From Burhinus oedicnemus (taxonomy: Eukaryota; Chordata; Aves; Charadriiformes; Burhinidae): a stretch of 64,000 nt of DNA. This document shows, piece by piece, positions 37,510 to 50,455 of this stretch. Position numbers and translations under genes: made by a program. Location of the stretch: assembly GCA_008921705.1 (NCBI GenBank), contig VFFE01007510.1:1419947-1483946 (forward strand), read 5' to 3'. How positions within the stretch are numbered: position 1 is the first letter of the stretch; the number at the start of each line of letters is the position of its first letter. Below the pieces are notes generated by a model that was not told the origin of the DNA, did no database searches, and saw nothing but the letters and a program-made list of their open reading frames with translations.

Positions 37510-37856
37510 TTCATGTTCATGGCAACTGAAATTCTGGGATTTTGCATTTTAAAATACACATGAAGAAACCCGTTGTATGTAATCACCTGATGTATTTCAA
37601 CGGCATTAGTTTTCTGTAGTAGTTCAGCAGTAGCGATAGCAAAGTATTCAGTCACTACAAAAAGCGAATCTTCTGATAATAAACAATAGCGTTGTTCTTA
37701 ACACGCTTTAGCAAACGCAGGGATAAGCACGGCAAGCTGCCTTATAAAGCTGCTGTTCTGCTGTGTCACGAAACTGCTCTGAGCAGATGCAAAGGCACAA
37801 GTCCCTCACCTGCATCTGCGCAGCAACAAGTGACACACCTAGTAATAGCACTTAAC

Positions 37857-38046
37857 TTAAAAAGATTTAATTTTAAACCTTTCTTGATGAAGGCGTTGGG
37901 CCTCGGAACTAGGGCGGCCCAAGGGAACATACTGTGGCAGTCTCTGCAGCTCAGCTGATGGCCAGTAGCTCAGTCCCTTTGGATCATAAGACAGAATCTG
38001 CATGCCAATGTGGATTGTTTTTAACAAATCTTCTGCTAAAAATGAA
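37857..38046 (-). CDS. Candidate terminal coding exon, minus strand
   Basis: On the minus strand a 3' splice site (tttgttctttcag) is followed by 62 open codons and a TAA. The peptide includes EDLLKTIHIGMQILSYDPKG, then LSYWPSAELQRLPQYVPLGR, and ends FKIKSF. I do not recognise the protein. The entry phase (one base completing a split codon) agrees with the exit phase of the candidate exon at 40,458-40,499. An AATAAA lies about 350 bases downstream. An alternative acceptor lies 11 bases further in, at position 38,035. Sixty-two open codons in average-GC DNA is mild support; the splice site, phase and polyadenylation signal add to it. Confidence 0.4.
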
Positions 38047-40457
38047 CTGAAAGAACAAAAAATGTAATAGCTCAAGGGATTTTGCAGATAGTTAACCAGC
38101 TGCGGGGGGAGGGAAAGCTATGACAAAACAAGAGAGGGTCATTACAGCTTTCCTTGAATTATTGAAGCTATCAAAACAACACAACAAATCCTGTGCACAT
38201 GATGGTAGAAAAAAAATTACAGGATGTTTGTCAACTTTCAACTAACTGAGCTGGAATGGTGTTTTAGGGCAAGACTGACAGGTCAGATAAACAGTCTCAG
38301 CACGTGTGGCTTGAAGGGACAATATGGAGACTACAATATAGAAAGCGTGTGGGTATCAAGCAGTAGTTTGAAGTTACTTATAAAACCTGTTGCTCAGACA
38401 TCCATATCCCCTGTAGAAGCTTCACAGGCAGACAGCTAGCACCAAGTTTATTATCCCACACTGCACAGAGATAGGTCCAACACAACTGCAGTGACCAAAA
38501 GTAAGGCACGGCTATGGTTTTCCAAATTTCTCCAGGCAAGATCGAGGGAAAACCTCATTTATTTTTCTCGAAAGAATGCTACTAGGAGAACTACGGCTGG
38601 AAACCACTCTTATTTTCTTCTGTAAATCTAGATTTTTCTCAGCTAGATAGCTCAGTGTGTGCTGGACTCAATTACAGCACAGTTATGTATATGAATATGA
38701 ATGGTTGTATTTTAGGGGACTATGTAATAGAAAGTATCAGAAATCTCTCTCCCCTGTAGCTGTGAGAGCCACACTTGAATGGTGCTTTCTACTGACCATG
38801 TTTGTCCTGCCCCAGTGTAATTAAAGCATCCCCAGTCCAGGCCGTTATGAGCTTTATTGTCTAATCAGGCTAAAATATCAGCTAGCTCTATTTTTTACGT
38901 TTATCTTCACAGCAATCCCCACAGTGCTGGGGGACCACGCTATGAATAGAACAGTTCTGAAATGCAGTCAACAGACATTTCCGTGCTACTCCAGGGAAGG
39001 CACAGATAATTATTTTAATTGTCCCCAGTTTGCTCTTCTGTCCATAATTATAGTTTTGAGTTTATAAATAACAAAGCATGATTTTAAAAACCAAAACAAA
39101 CCCCTCAATTGCAAGACAGTTTCTGAGATAATTAAGTCTCCAAATGTGGCTGTGTAGAAGGGAACCAAAACTACATTGCAGAAGCCCATAACATGCAGAT
39201 GTGCGTAAGCGGAGCAAAGCGACAGGATGGAAAACGTCACCAGGAAAATAAACTCTCTCATCATTATTTCACTGCTTTTTACCTAAAAAAACAATGGCCT
39301 ATTGTTTCGATTCAACCTATTGTTCTGTTGCATTTTTTGCTATTGAAGGAACCAACGGTCAGTCAGTGAGAGCTTCCTGAGGAGCAGCAGCTTGAAAAGC
39401 TAAATGCAGTATCCTGTACCTAAGGCTTGTTTTGCTGCAGATTTTGGAAAAACCGGACAAGGTAAGTTACTGAGGTAAATTAAAGCACACGGTTTAGGAT
39501 TTAACGTGTTTGAATACCCCCTTCAAATAGAAAACACGCTCCAGTTTTACAAGTATGGTGGTTAAAACCTGCAAAACGAAGCAGAACAAAGCTCTGCCCT
39601 GTCACATCCTTGCTCGGTGGACATTCCTCTGTTGTTAGCGGGTGTTGTGTACTGCCGGGACAGGACAAGAAAAACTCTGGGTCGGCAGCCAGCACAGCAG
39701 GAGGCTTCATTAGCCACGAACAGGAGCAAAACAGGGCTTCAGAAGGAGCAGTGCCCTTGCTGAACAACCAGCTTCACCACAACAAGCACAAAATCAGCTG
39801 GACAGCCTGTAACACACGCTTTGGATAAACAGAGACCTATGGATATGAGACAGCTACGGCTTAAGTATTTCAAAAGACCTTTGCCCAACAAGGAAACAAA
39901 TTATGTATTAAAAACCTTTTACAAACTACATGCTCTGTTCTTTCTCTGGTTAATATCTTCCTTGCTTGAAGCTTGGCTGTTGCCCAAACGCATCCAGAGC
40001 AACGCTTGATGATAACTCAAAAATGTGCAGTTAATCTGTGTGAAGTTTCAGCTCCTGAATGCTGGGAGCAAAAGTGTATTTTTCAGAGAGAAATAGGCTT
40101 GATCACACAGCATAATCATGTTAACGCAAGTTTTTAGAAGGCCAAGATAAGGGAATTACTTCTGTAAACTCCTTTGAGAAAAGACAAAAACTCTAAAGTG
40201 AAGAATTTCTTTTTCAATGTTGTTTTATCCACAAACAAGTATAAGCTCCAGTAGAGAGCTTCCTGCACTACAACAAGAAAAACTGTAGCTTGCTTGTTTG
40301 GGTTTTGGTTGTTTTTTTTTTTTTTTAATAACCTTACAGCTATATTTCATCATAAAAACTAGTTTGAAGAAAGAGTAAACTTTTGCTCTTTGGTCTATCT
40401 GGACATTCCTCTAGAGACACATAACAGGAATATTTCAGATTCATTTTTGTCTCCTAC
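38047..40457 (-). other. Candidate intron between the two 3'-most exons
   Basis: AT-rich sequence with no supported exon. It holds a run of 15 T residues at 40,312-40,326 on the plus strand. It is an intron only if the flanking candidate exons are real. Confidence 0.3.
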
Positions 40458-40499
40458 TTGCAGGAAACAGGAAAGTTGCGGTTCTTAATTTCCAGGCTT
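40458..40499 (-). CDS. Candidate small internal exon, minus strand
   Basis: It is preceded by a very strong 3' splice site: an unbroken pyrimidine-rich run ending tctcatttcag. It is followed by an acceptable donor (tgcaa|GTAGGA). The 42 bases encode SLEIKNRNFPVSC with split codons at both ends, and the exit phase fits the exon at 37,857-38,046. If the donor is not used, an in-frame TAG follows at once, so it could instead be a last exon. No upstream partner is firmly assigned. Confidence 0.3.
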
Positions 40500-42737
40500 C
40501 TGAAATGAGAAAGAGAAAGAATTTTTATGTTGAAACGTGACATACTTGCTTTCTTCAAAGAAAAAAAAAATAAATTAGAAGCATCACAACCTAAAAGCAG
40601 TCTTTTTGTGAAACTGGATGTTTTTGCCTTAACCATAATAAACAAAAACATTTAGTTATGCCACATGCACCTCTCTTTTACTATCTGTGTAACCTTACTA
40701 GGTGAGAAACAAAAATCTGTACCCATATTCCAGTATGATATGGACTTTAGACTGTACATTATTGTAGTAATTGCTGCTGACTGAAACCCAATACTGTGGA
40801 ATGAAACTAAAAGAAGTCAGTTCTTTCTTTCATAGGATCAATTTCGTGGATTCAAAGGAAAGGTATTCGAACACCTTCTATCCATATCTGAATGAATTAA
40901 GACTAAAACATCTAACAACCAGTTTGCAATTTTAGGACATCAGTTTTGGTGTCCTCTCCTCATGGGCTTCTTTATGGCCGTGAAGATGCTCACAGTCAGA
41001 GTTCTGGGAGTCCTCTCACATTCAGAAAAGCTCTGAGGGTGGCAAAATACCCGTGCTGTGTATTACAATCATTCTGATGCTCTGCCAATTTTGAAGAGGA
41101 GACGAGCGCAAGAATATATGTGCAACTGTGGACAGCCATGGCCTTACTAAGTCACAACCAACCGAGGAAAAACAACCACACCCCCACCATCAACCCAGAT
41201 ACCCAAAGCCAAATTGGCACAGTAAGAGCAGGTGCCTGCTGCTGATGATTAAATTAGGGGGATCCTTAACAGACTTTACTTTTGCAGAGTGGGTCAGGCT
41301 CATAAACTCCCCTCACCATGCAAATAATACTTTTTTTTTTTTTTTTTAAATTTCTTCCTACTGGCAGAGTTGTCTCCATGTAAGCAATTCTTGTTCTGAC
41401 TGGTGCTATCTACAGGTAGCTCCTAAGGAAACAATTTCAACTTTCTTAGTGTATAAGCTGGGCAGCATAATTTAAATATAGTAGTGGCCAGTTATGAAGA
41501 ACTAGCCAAACTCCTTCGGGTTCATTTCCGGATACTAATATGTTTCATTTTTTTTAATAGAGCACACTGTTTCTACAGAGAAACTGTAATATTGTCTGTT
41601 CCATGTATTAGCTATTTGTCACCAGAAAAAAACCGAGCTGACTTTTTTGACAAAGTTTTTGCTTGTATGACTTTTTAGAGTATACTCTACTGACTGGTAT
41701 TCTGCAAACTTTTGTGACAACTATCATCTGCTTCGTTAATGCAGTGAAGGGGTGGGGAAAATCAGAGAGGCTAATGACATCCAATGTTTTAGCTCAGTAA
41801 GAGCCCCACACAGCTACCCTAGCAGCAAGAACTTTTGCCTGTATCATCTCTTTCACAAGCCTCATGAAGCTAAGCATTGCAGAGGGTATACATTGCACAC
41901 TAAAACAACTGTTCTCAGCTCTGCATGCATGTTTATAATGAAACATCTGCAGCTCTTCCACAAATCTCTAAATATTTTTCAATTACCATATAAAGATTTG
42001 AATCACTCCTAATGAGTTGGCACAATATCTTATTACTAGAAATTTTACATTGTACACTGAAACCCTAAGAAAAGAAGTCAAACCAAGCAAAAACAAAATA
42101 AAAATGCCTCAATCTGCCATCATAGAAAGAAACCAACAAATACCTCATAGCGTAGTACAGTGCGGGTTCACGTCAGTGAATGTGTGAAAGCAAAGAATAA
42201 TACTAAATTTCTCTACAGAAAGTTGGGAATAAAGATCATAAGGGAATATTGTTTCTCTCTATCCAAAATGAGAAATGTACAAATCTAGCACATGAACTGG
42301 ATGAATTTTAGAGCTGCTGAACACTGACTACCTTGTGTGGTGCTCACTGGGTATTACAATACTCTCAAGGCATCTATTTAGATTGTTAAAAGTAGGAACG
42401 CAGGTGAATATGTGCCTATATTGGTGAAAAATATATATGATCAAGCTGTTTTTTTCTTTAAAAGGCTTAAACTTACTGAATCATTCATCTTTCTGATGCC
42501 ACCAATACCTCCATAGTGAAATTAAAATAATTCATCAACAGTTGGATATAGACACTATTCCTGACTACTGTGTTTTTGTGACTTTGTTAGCATTTCTTTT
42601 TACATCTGAGAAAACACCATCACTGACTTAAAGCCAAGTTTAACATTTTCATTTCACGCATAACTTCAAATGAAAGACCTTCACAGTTGGAATGAAGTAT
42701 TTAATCTGCTTAATTATCACTGTTCTTCAAAACTCAC
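40500..42737. other. AT-rich DNA, no firm gene
   Basis: It contains 17 T residues at 41,331-41,347. Exon-like pieces near 41,350-41,430 and 42,477-42,508 on the minus strand were judged too weak to list separately. Confidence 0.4.
41331..41347 (+). repeat. Poly-T run (17)
   Basis: On the minus strand this is a poly-A run; no SINE or processed pseudogene was recognised next to it. Confidence 0.9.
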
Positions 42738-42806
42738 CAGTCCATGGTTTGGATAGATTTGTGCAAGGTGAGGCAGTAAACACCCGATTAAGCAGGCTAT
42801 GTGAAT
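42738..42806 (-). CDS. Candidate internal exon, minus strand
   Basis: On the minus strand the segment is entered by atatgcag and leaves at a strong donor (gactg|GTGAGT). One frame is open for exactly 23 codons with both ends on codon boundaries, giving the hydrophobic peptide IHIACLIGCLLPHLAQIYPN followed by HGL. A second frame (ending ...NLSKPWT) is also open, so the reading is not certain. The acceptor lacks a strong pyrimidine tract. It falls between the two candidate exon groups and could belong to either. Confidence 0.27.
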
Positions 42807-43110
42807 CTGCATATAGATTTTACATTAGGATTCTATAGTCATTTCAAATGATTCAGAAGCACTTACACGACTGACACATGATGAATCAATACGTATGCAT
42901 GAAGCCATCAGACATATAATGCATATCAGTAACAAAAATGGGATATCTGCCATGAAGTGCTATGCCTAACACTACCCAGCAACAGGACAGTCAGTGATGG
43001 TTTACATGTAAGTTCATAATTACCCGTGCATGCTGGTTAACTTTCAGCCTAACTGCTTGCTTTTTACTTGTCTTGACTGGTACACATGAAATGGCAGAAT
43101 CTGCTCTCAC

Positions 43111-43202
43111 CAGTTGTACGTGAATGCTGTGACATTCAAGTACGGGCAAGTGAACAGCTAATTTGGTCTGAACAGTAATCTCATTGGGTTGCGTCTCCCC
43201 TC
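43111..43202 (-). CDS. Candidate internal exon, minus strand (weak)
   Basis: On the minus strand a long pyrimidine stretch precedes an AG at 43,203-43,204. An open frame follows (motifs GETQPNEITVQ, TKLAVHLPVLE) to a good donor (caactg|GTGAGA). An internal acceptor gives a shorter form (43,111-43,167) that would join the exon at 42,738 in phase. The peptide looks protein-like but is unrecognised. This region could equally be 3' UTR of the gene ending at 44,287. Confidence 0.22.
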
Positions 43203-43426
43203 CTCCAAACAATCCGTCAAAACACAGAAACAGAAAATGAAAGCCAGTTCTCTCAAACCAGAGTAGGCAAGGATTGCTAGAGCAGTGCTCAAGTGCCTAA
43301 GTACGTCCACCTCAAAGCTGTGGCTGACCCATCACAGGGGGTGATGTGCGGTCCCATCACAGTCCTGTTAGCTCATAGTAATATTGTTGTTCTGTGTAAA
43401 AGTAACCGTTTTACTCTCCAGCCCAA

Positions 43427-43432
43427 TTTATT
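43427..43432 (-). terminator. Possible polyadenylation signal AATAAA
   Basis: It lies about 855 bases beyond the stop codon at 44,287-44,289 on the minus strand. There is no strong GT-rich element after it. Listed only as the nearest downstream hexamer noticed for that candidate gene. Confidence 0.2.
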
Positions 43433-44286
43433 GGGGGGAAGGGAGAGAATTAAGTGATGAGAGGAGAGACTCCCATGACGGGCGCATGTGGTTTGTTTCA
43501 GTCAGGGCAACATCCTCTCTTACTCCACTTACAAGGTTAAAATGGAGTAGCATGGAACAACTCTCGTAACAATCTGGGTTTTTAACTGAGGAACACGTGC
43601 TACACTGAGTTAAAGCAGGACACCAAGAAGATTTAAGTGCTTGGAGAAACGAAGGAGGTGGAGGGGGAACTGCAACCTTCAAGGGAAAGGAAGAGAATCC
43701 AGCATGAAAAAACAGAGGCTAAGTGGACAGATTTGTGTTCCTGAAATGCTTATTACCACTTGAGAGAGATGACAGCAATCAGGGGAAAAAAAAAAAAACC
43801 ATAAAAAACCAAAGCAAAGCTCATGAACGAGCTGAGAAACATCCTCCCTGATACCTAGGTAATGATAGAAACACAAGAGAGTAGTATCAAAGGTGAACTA
43901 GATTATTTCTTTTGATATGACTAACACGACATAGTTTCTTCAGACTGACTTTTTCCACAGCCAAGGGCAGTACAGTTGCAGAACCAGCTCCTCCTCATGC
44001 CAAACTGACAGAGCCAGGAAATCCAAAAGGCACCGTCAACATGCACCGTCAGTGTACACCAGAAAAGTGCTGGTCACCATTCAGCAAACGAGAAACCCAT
44101 GTGATAAAGCGCACGTTATGAAATGTTCCCCCAAACCCTCCCAAATTGTGTGAAGTCCTTAATGAAACTAGGGTCCAGATAAACTCCTGACAACCTTTCT
44201 TATACACGTACTAGAGACAAACATCCTCCTCCAAGCCAGAACAGGAAAATAAAGGCTGTTGACCGACCTGAATTTGGACATCATTC

Positions 44287-44376
44287 TCAAAACAATCCTT
44301 TCACTTGCTCTGTGACGGGGTCAATGTCAATGTCATAGAAGCACGGCCTCGTGGGCAGTCCTGGCATGGTGCTCAT
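44287..44376 (-). CDS. Candidate terminal coding exon, minus strand
   Basis: On the minus strand a good 3' splice site (ttttattgttcccacag) is followed by 29 codons and TGA. The peptide contains [17 protein letters not shown] and ends VTEQVKGLF. It reads like a conserved C-terminus (Pro-rich, then an acidic aromatic motif), but I cannot name the family. Its entry phase is on a codon boundary, agreeing with the exit of the exon at 50,329-50,455. A weak internal donor (gagcaa|GTGAAA) would let it act as an internal exon instead. Short length limits confidence. Confidence 0.4.
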   Translation of the reverse strand: MSTMPGLPTRPCFYDIDIDPVTEQVKGLF

Positions 44377-47300
44377 CTGTGGGAACAATAAAATGAGGTT
44401 ATACTCCTGCACCTGTAAGCAGATAATCACTCCACCCATGTAAACCTTAGATTAAGAGAAAGGCTGGATTGTTCATCATGGACTCAACCGCAGATGTGAT
44501 CTTCACCACATTTTTTTGTTTCTGTTAAAAATGTAAAGTTTGGTACTTTTCCGATTAATTTTTAAGTGTACACTTCTAAAAGACAGGAAAGAGAAAATAA
44601 AAGCCAGAAAATACAGGCTAGCGTAGCAACCCAAGAATAAGCTCCTTAACAAAATGAAGACACTTTGGGACTTATTTGTTCCTCAGAATATTTATCCTGA
44701 ACATTTACCCACTTATATCTACTAGGGAAAATCACACAGCAAAGGGCAAGGACATAATTGCCCGAATTGACCTGGTGATATGAATGTGTTAAACTCACAT
44801 CCCTCCCACAGAAAACCAGACTATAGGAGCAGAATTAATCGCAACACTTTCATGACTGATTACTTAATGTATGGAACAAATTGGAACAGTTCAAGTAAAT
44901 GTACATGGATTACAGTTGAATCCTAATTTAGTAGTTAGAATAAGCAGGTTGAGATATGAAGCTAAAGCAATGCAATTATGCACAGTTTGAGATAATTAAG
45001 ATCCTGATCTAGCATAAGACACCAGAATCTGTATACTTTTAAGCATGTAAATAGTTTCATGGACTTAATTTACAGTTAAATACAGCTCTGCTCACGCTAC
45101 TTTTACTATTTTTTACAATTGGCATTTTAGCAGCAATTAAAGACACGTGGGTGATGTGAAAATCTTGAGGTGCTGGTCCACAATAGCTTAAGCTACTTTA
45201 AATCAGAGATACCGCTGCTTCTCACCTCCCCCACCTTAGGACTCCCTCCTTCTCCCTCACGAAGGAGATGTCTGGAGAGCAGGTTCAGCAGAACAATGCT
45301 ATTTTTTGATCTGCTTCATCTTCTCCTGTTTCAGCAACCCAAGCCCAGAAGGGCTTCCCTGGCCCCAGTGGCAGCACTGGCACAGGGTAAAGGCTGCAAC
45401 TGTGGGGCAGTTTTAAGGCAGGACCACTTTCGATCAACCTGAACCACTTTGGATGCACACCCTAAGTCTTCCTAAGATGACAGTTAGAAGCCCTGAATAT
45501 CTCACAAAATTTCCACTAATTCAAGACACTCTAAAAACAGCATTTGGGCTTAAGGACTCCATAAACCCTTTCGATATCTCCACCTTAGAGGTGGAGGATG
45601 GCCCTGCTGTATTAGGCCCTATATTAATACCCAAATAGATGAAAGACATTACAGTCTCTGGAAACAAACCTGGAGTTCACCTTAGTTCAGCTGTTTGTTG
45701 GCTAACAGCCTTTAAGCATTAAAACTTATTTAACAGATGCTAGATTTTGAGGAACAAAATTTTAGCTGGGACAAGTCAGCAGAGCTCGTTAAAGTTGGTG
45801 GTTAATCTGACCCCAGGAGGTACCCTTCAAATATGGCTGGGGGGGGCGGGAATCACACTGGCCTGAATACCAGAAACACTCCAAACACAAGGAAAGGGTC
45901 AGATTAGGGTATGTTTTCATTATGTGAGCTGAAACCCGTTGCTAAAAGGGGACAGTTTCACCCTGTGAGCCCCTGGGATGATTCCTCCTTGGAGCTGGCT
46001 CTGGCACTCATCTTACTGCAACCAACCTCATTTAACACACTGAACTGATGAAAATACACGTTTTTGTGGCCAGGGTTGGTCGGCTGATGAATTAAATCTG
46101 CTTACTGCATGACCAGATCACCACCAGGCCACTGGCTCCGGGGAACAGCCGTAGCGTGCTGTGGCCAGCCATGGCCTCCCAGCAGAGAGCGCAGGGCCGG
46201 GCAGCTTCCTCCCTCCGTCCTCCCTAATTCCCCAAGGAGCACAGCTCAGCTACAGTGTTTTCTCTGGCCAAAGGCAAGCTCTAGCAGGCTAATTGGCCTC
46301 AAAAGAGGAGAAATACATGACCACCATCCTAGCTCCTCCGGAGAGTCAGATTTACAGGCCCCCCTCGGGCTGGAGCAGGCTATATTTCTTTGTAAATCAA
46401 CCTGTTCTGCTGCATATTCAGTGAATGAGTTAGCATCTCCCTCACGCTTCAGCTTCGCTCCAAACACTTGTGTAATGTTTCCGCTGTGGGAATACAAGCA
46501 AACTGTAAAATCTCTCCACCACAGTCCCATTTACTCCAGAGAGCTCTGCTGCCATTTCAGAGGTTAGTCCCATGCTGGGAAGGGGGAAAGGAGCTCGGGG
46601 AGCTCAGTACTGGTGCAGCCATCATCTCACTTGAGACCTAGCTCTGAGAAAAAACAACGCAACAAGCTCTTCTAGTGGACTCAGAACATTTCCTCCGTTT
46701 TTAAATATAGTCCTTCCTGATCTGTTGTTACTGCACACAGCAGGATTAAAAGACAAAACTGTCAGTTTGCATTTACCAAACCCTGCCACTGATTGCATGA
46801 CATCATTTTATTGGCTGATATTGTCTTGGCATCTTAGCTAAGTACTAAAACACCTTGTTACTATTCCTTATCTGTTGGCCACACTAGTTGGACTACTACA
46901 TCATTAGTGATACTGAATTATTTTCTGTCTCAGATTCATCCCAATTTATGAGTTAATGCTTGACAAGAAACTCCCTTAATGAATTACATTTCACTGGGAG
47001 GGGAATGAACAAATTGCCAAAGACAACTTTCTGGTTACTTCGTGTATGGCAGTTCTACATCCGAAAGTAAACTCCCAAATTCCACGTTCCTGCCTGCCCC
47101 CCCCCTTTTTTTTAAAATATATCTACAAGCTTGGCCAGTCTTCATTTTCCCTGTATAATAAAACCAAGAATCAGTTTAGGGGAGTTTTTCCGTATTTTCT
47201 TTAAAAGAAACGTTAAAAAGAAATCCTACAAGTGTGTTTTGGGTTTGTTTTTTTTTAACATAGGCCCAGTTCTACACTGGTGTAACTCCACTGTATTAAC

Positions 47301-50300
47301 TAATGGAAATCTGTTACATCTATAAAATGTGAATATCAAACCAGTTTCTTGCCAGTTCAGGGAATACAACTATTCTCATATTGAAAATTTAAGTCAACAA
47401 AAGGGAATGAGTTCATCTGAATTAAAATTACTGCTGCATAAAACAAAGTATAAGGCAAAAAAAACCCCAGAGGAAACACTTTGGGACAAATACCTATGTG
47501 AATTACAGAGCAAAAATAAAATACGTCCTGTCATTTTCCCCATGGCACAGACTTCCAAACAGGCAAAGCCATGTAGATTTACGATCCTTTCTCTCCGCTT
47601 TCATTATTTGGACACACAGAGGTAACATGCAGCAGAATCTATCCCTTTTTCATTACTTCAAGGTCAACAGGAGGAGACGGCTGGCTGGCTGAGGAGATTA
47701 CTACCGATTATTCCCTCGCCAGCCCTCCATTTCTTTCCTGCAGCCAAAACCGCAGGAGAGAAAAGAGGGGCCAGTCGCTGCGAGGTTGAACTGAGGCTTC
47801 AGCCGACTGGCTTTCCACAGGGCTGCGCGTTCAGAACGATCCTCTTCCCTCTTGCTCTTTTCCACCACGCTGAATGAAGGCGTTCACGAGTTGACAGGCT
47901 GGCCTTAACTGCAGCAGGCACCACCCAGAAGCATCCCTTTCTCTGCCCTAAGTAACCAGAGCCCAGATTTTTGTGCAGGGTGGGGGGATGCTAACCTGCC
48001 CCCCGGCTGCAGCACAAACCGTACCTGCACGGTGGCTGGCAGACCACCTCTCCAAGGCTTTCTGAGATAACTACTTACTAAAATTACTTCATTTCTAAAA
48101 CTTGAAAAAAGGAGGATGAGCAATGGAAGAGAAAATATGTCTAAACCATAAATCACTTTGTTAATTAGCAGGTATGTACAGCACGAAAAAAAACCCACAG
48201 AAATTTAGTCATACAGCAGCTTGCTAGGCATCTCACACAATATACACCCTCTATATATCGTGCAGAGATCAGCACAACTCTCCACTCTAATAACAACAAC
48301 ATTTGGGTAATAGATTGGTAGCTACACAACATCATACAGCGTGGCTGTGAGAAAAAAGCAGGGTAAGAAGCAGTGAATGACAACGCATTATCCACTTAAG
48401 ACCACAAACTGAATTTAGGTAGCTGAAATAATCAGTACTTAATTTGACCAAAACTGTTACTATCACACTTCCCCTGGGAAAAGGAATATATAAGGCATAA
48501 ACTTTGCACCTTAAGACTTAATGCAATTCATATGAATGCTTTCTGCAGGGGTGTGGGGGGGAAGTTTTTACAAAGAATTGATCCAGCTGCTGTCCAAAAT
48601 ATATCATTTAGGAATTAATGGGAACTACTTTTGTAGGAATTCATTGGAATGAACCATTCTCTTTGCAAACTGTTCAGCTGTCTACACAACCAGGGGAGCA
48701 AATCAACTGCAGAAAGACAATATGAAAAATACAATGCCTATTTATTGGTACTGCACTCTCATGTTTCGGAGGCAAAAGCAGCAAGTCTTACAGTCAGCTA
48801 TCCTGAGGATCATTTACACTCCTGGAAATAGAAGATAAAATATGACTTTAGTTATGAAAGCCTGAAGGCTATTGTTATTTATACTAGACATTTATGATTT
48901 TCCAGAAGTTTACTTACATCACGAAACAAAAAAACCTTAAGGAGCTTCCTTACAAAAGGAGGATGCTAGTTATTTTTAAGGAAGCTATATGAAAGTGCTG
49001 TTCCACACCCTCTCCAAGAACCCATCCACTGTCACTGGAAAAGTGAATAAGGTGAGCTTCCCTGGAGTTTCATTTAAATTACAGTTATGTGTTGACTTGT
49101 AATTTTAATTGGTCATAAGATCTATGTAACAGCTGCACAGTCGAGCACTAAGTCTCTGCTAGCCAGAGCCTAGATTTGTTATGGTCCCAAGAGGGGACCA
49201 TAAGCATAAGCTGCTTAGCTTCCTTTTTTATCATACAAATGCCTATCAGTGGTTGACATACCCTGCCTTTTACTTCAAGTGTGTATACATACATTCATAT
49301 ATATATGTATTTTTTTTCATTTATCTATATGAAAAATCCTAATAGGACCTGAGATCACCTTAACTGGGTTAGCACAATAGCATGATGTGCAAAACAGGTG
49401 GTCCTGAGGACTACATCCAACTCATGTTTAGTGTCTTTTTCACCTATAAGACAAGATGTGTCTGTTTTACAGGCGTAGCATGGTTTCTAGACAGAGAAAG
49501 AAAACCAGAGGAATCCGTACTTACACAAAGTAGGGAAAACAGACCATTAGAAGATACCAAAGAAATCAGCAAACAGCTTATTGAGGAAACCTCCCTATTC
49601 TGTGGCTTATGGAGTTACTGTTGCATTTGACAAGACATGCAAGTAATTCACATTATCGAATTGTAACCTTTTGTTAATTAAACAACTTAAGACAACCCAC
49701 AACCATTTCAAACTTGAAATACTGCAGAAAACAGATGTTGTTTCTCAAGAGACTCCAGCATACACATGACTGCGGATAACTCCTCAATAAAATCTGATGG
49801 GGTGAACTGCACATCCCATACTCCCTCAGCAAGAAACAATACAAGAGGAAACTCAAGAATAGCGCTATAAACCTGCACGCATTATGTTCAACGTGCCAGA
49901 ATACGTTGGAATCCTGAGGCGTAGCCCGAAGGAGCTACGCTTCAGGGTTTCAATAATGTTTCCTAGTGTGAGTTAGAGCTCTGAAAGACAGATCCACTAC
50001 CAGAAATGTGCTCCCCTGCAGTGCATCTGTCAGTCTCAGCGCATGCGAAGCTGAAAGGAAAAGCTTTCCTCCCTTCTTCTGAAGAAATCCCACCAGGTCT
50101 TCAACCTTGCTGGCCTTTAGGCACTCTTTATCTCCAGTGTCAGATTACTCCCCCTGACACCTGTGGTGCTGGCCACGCACTGGAAGCTGGCACCAGGGGA
50201 ACTGCAATCCATGCGGTGGGAGAGAGAGATTAACAGTCACCTCACTGCACTGCATGACTGGAGGAGTCAGTGCAGATCTTATTGCTGGATGCCTTAAGGT

Positions 50301-50328
50301 CCCTGCACTCTCCATTTTAAACCCATAC
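44377..50328 (-). other. Candidate intron; no other feature
   Basis: If the flanking exons are real this is a 6 kb intron. It includes a weak repeat-like fragment at 47,262-47,300 and a GC-richer patch at 46,110-46,570 with overlapping open frames on both strands. A 39-base piece near 48,025-48,063 has splice-like ends but was not accepted. Confidence 0.35.
47262..47300 (+). repeat. Possible ancient repeat fragment
   Basis: The words 'ggcccagttctacactggtg' and 'taactccactg' resemble part of an old amniote palindromic repeat (cagttacactggtgtaaatcc...taactccactg). It is short and tentative. Confidence 0.3.
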
Positions 50329-50455
50329 CTGGAAATTTTTCATGAGACTGTCCATGCAATGAGGGTACCGGGTAGGACCACAGCACTCTGAAGCATGCAA
50401 CTGTGCAAACACTTCCAGTGAGCGGTCACGTATTTCATCTTCAAACTGGACTGTC
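50329..50455 (-). CDS. Candidate internal exon, minus strand
   Basis: The minus-strand segment is entered at gtgcag|tgcag|G (two or three possible AGs) and exits at a consensus-like donor (ttccag|GTATGG). The chosen frame is open for 42 codons and reads TVQFEDEIRDRSLEVFAQLH, then a Cys-rich ECCGPTRYPHC and MDSLMKNFQ. The charge pattern and heptad-like FEDEI..RSLEVFAQL look like real protein, but I know no match. It ends on a codon boundary and joins the exon at 44,287-44,376. One other frame is open nearly to the end, so coding status is not proven. Confidence 0.4.

Noticed and set aside
41350..41430. Minus-strand segment after a pyrimidine-rich AG that could join the exon at 40,458
   Set aside because: Continuing it requires reading a 17-base A run as coding lysines, which is more likely simple sequence.
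42477..42508. 32-base minus-strand segment with a GTAAGT donor
   Set aside because: Its phase fits the preferred reading of neither neighbour, and its length makes openness meaningless.
46109..46567. 152-codon plus-strand frame with an antisense 94-codon frame
   Set aside because: Both strands open in a GC-richer patch; neither translation looks like a protein.
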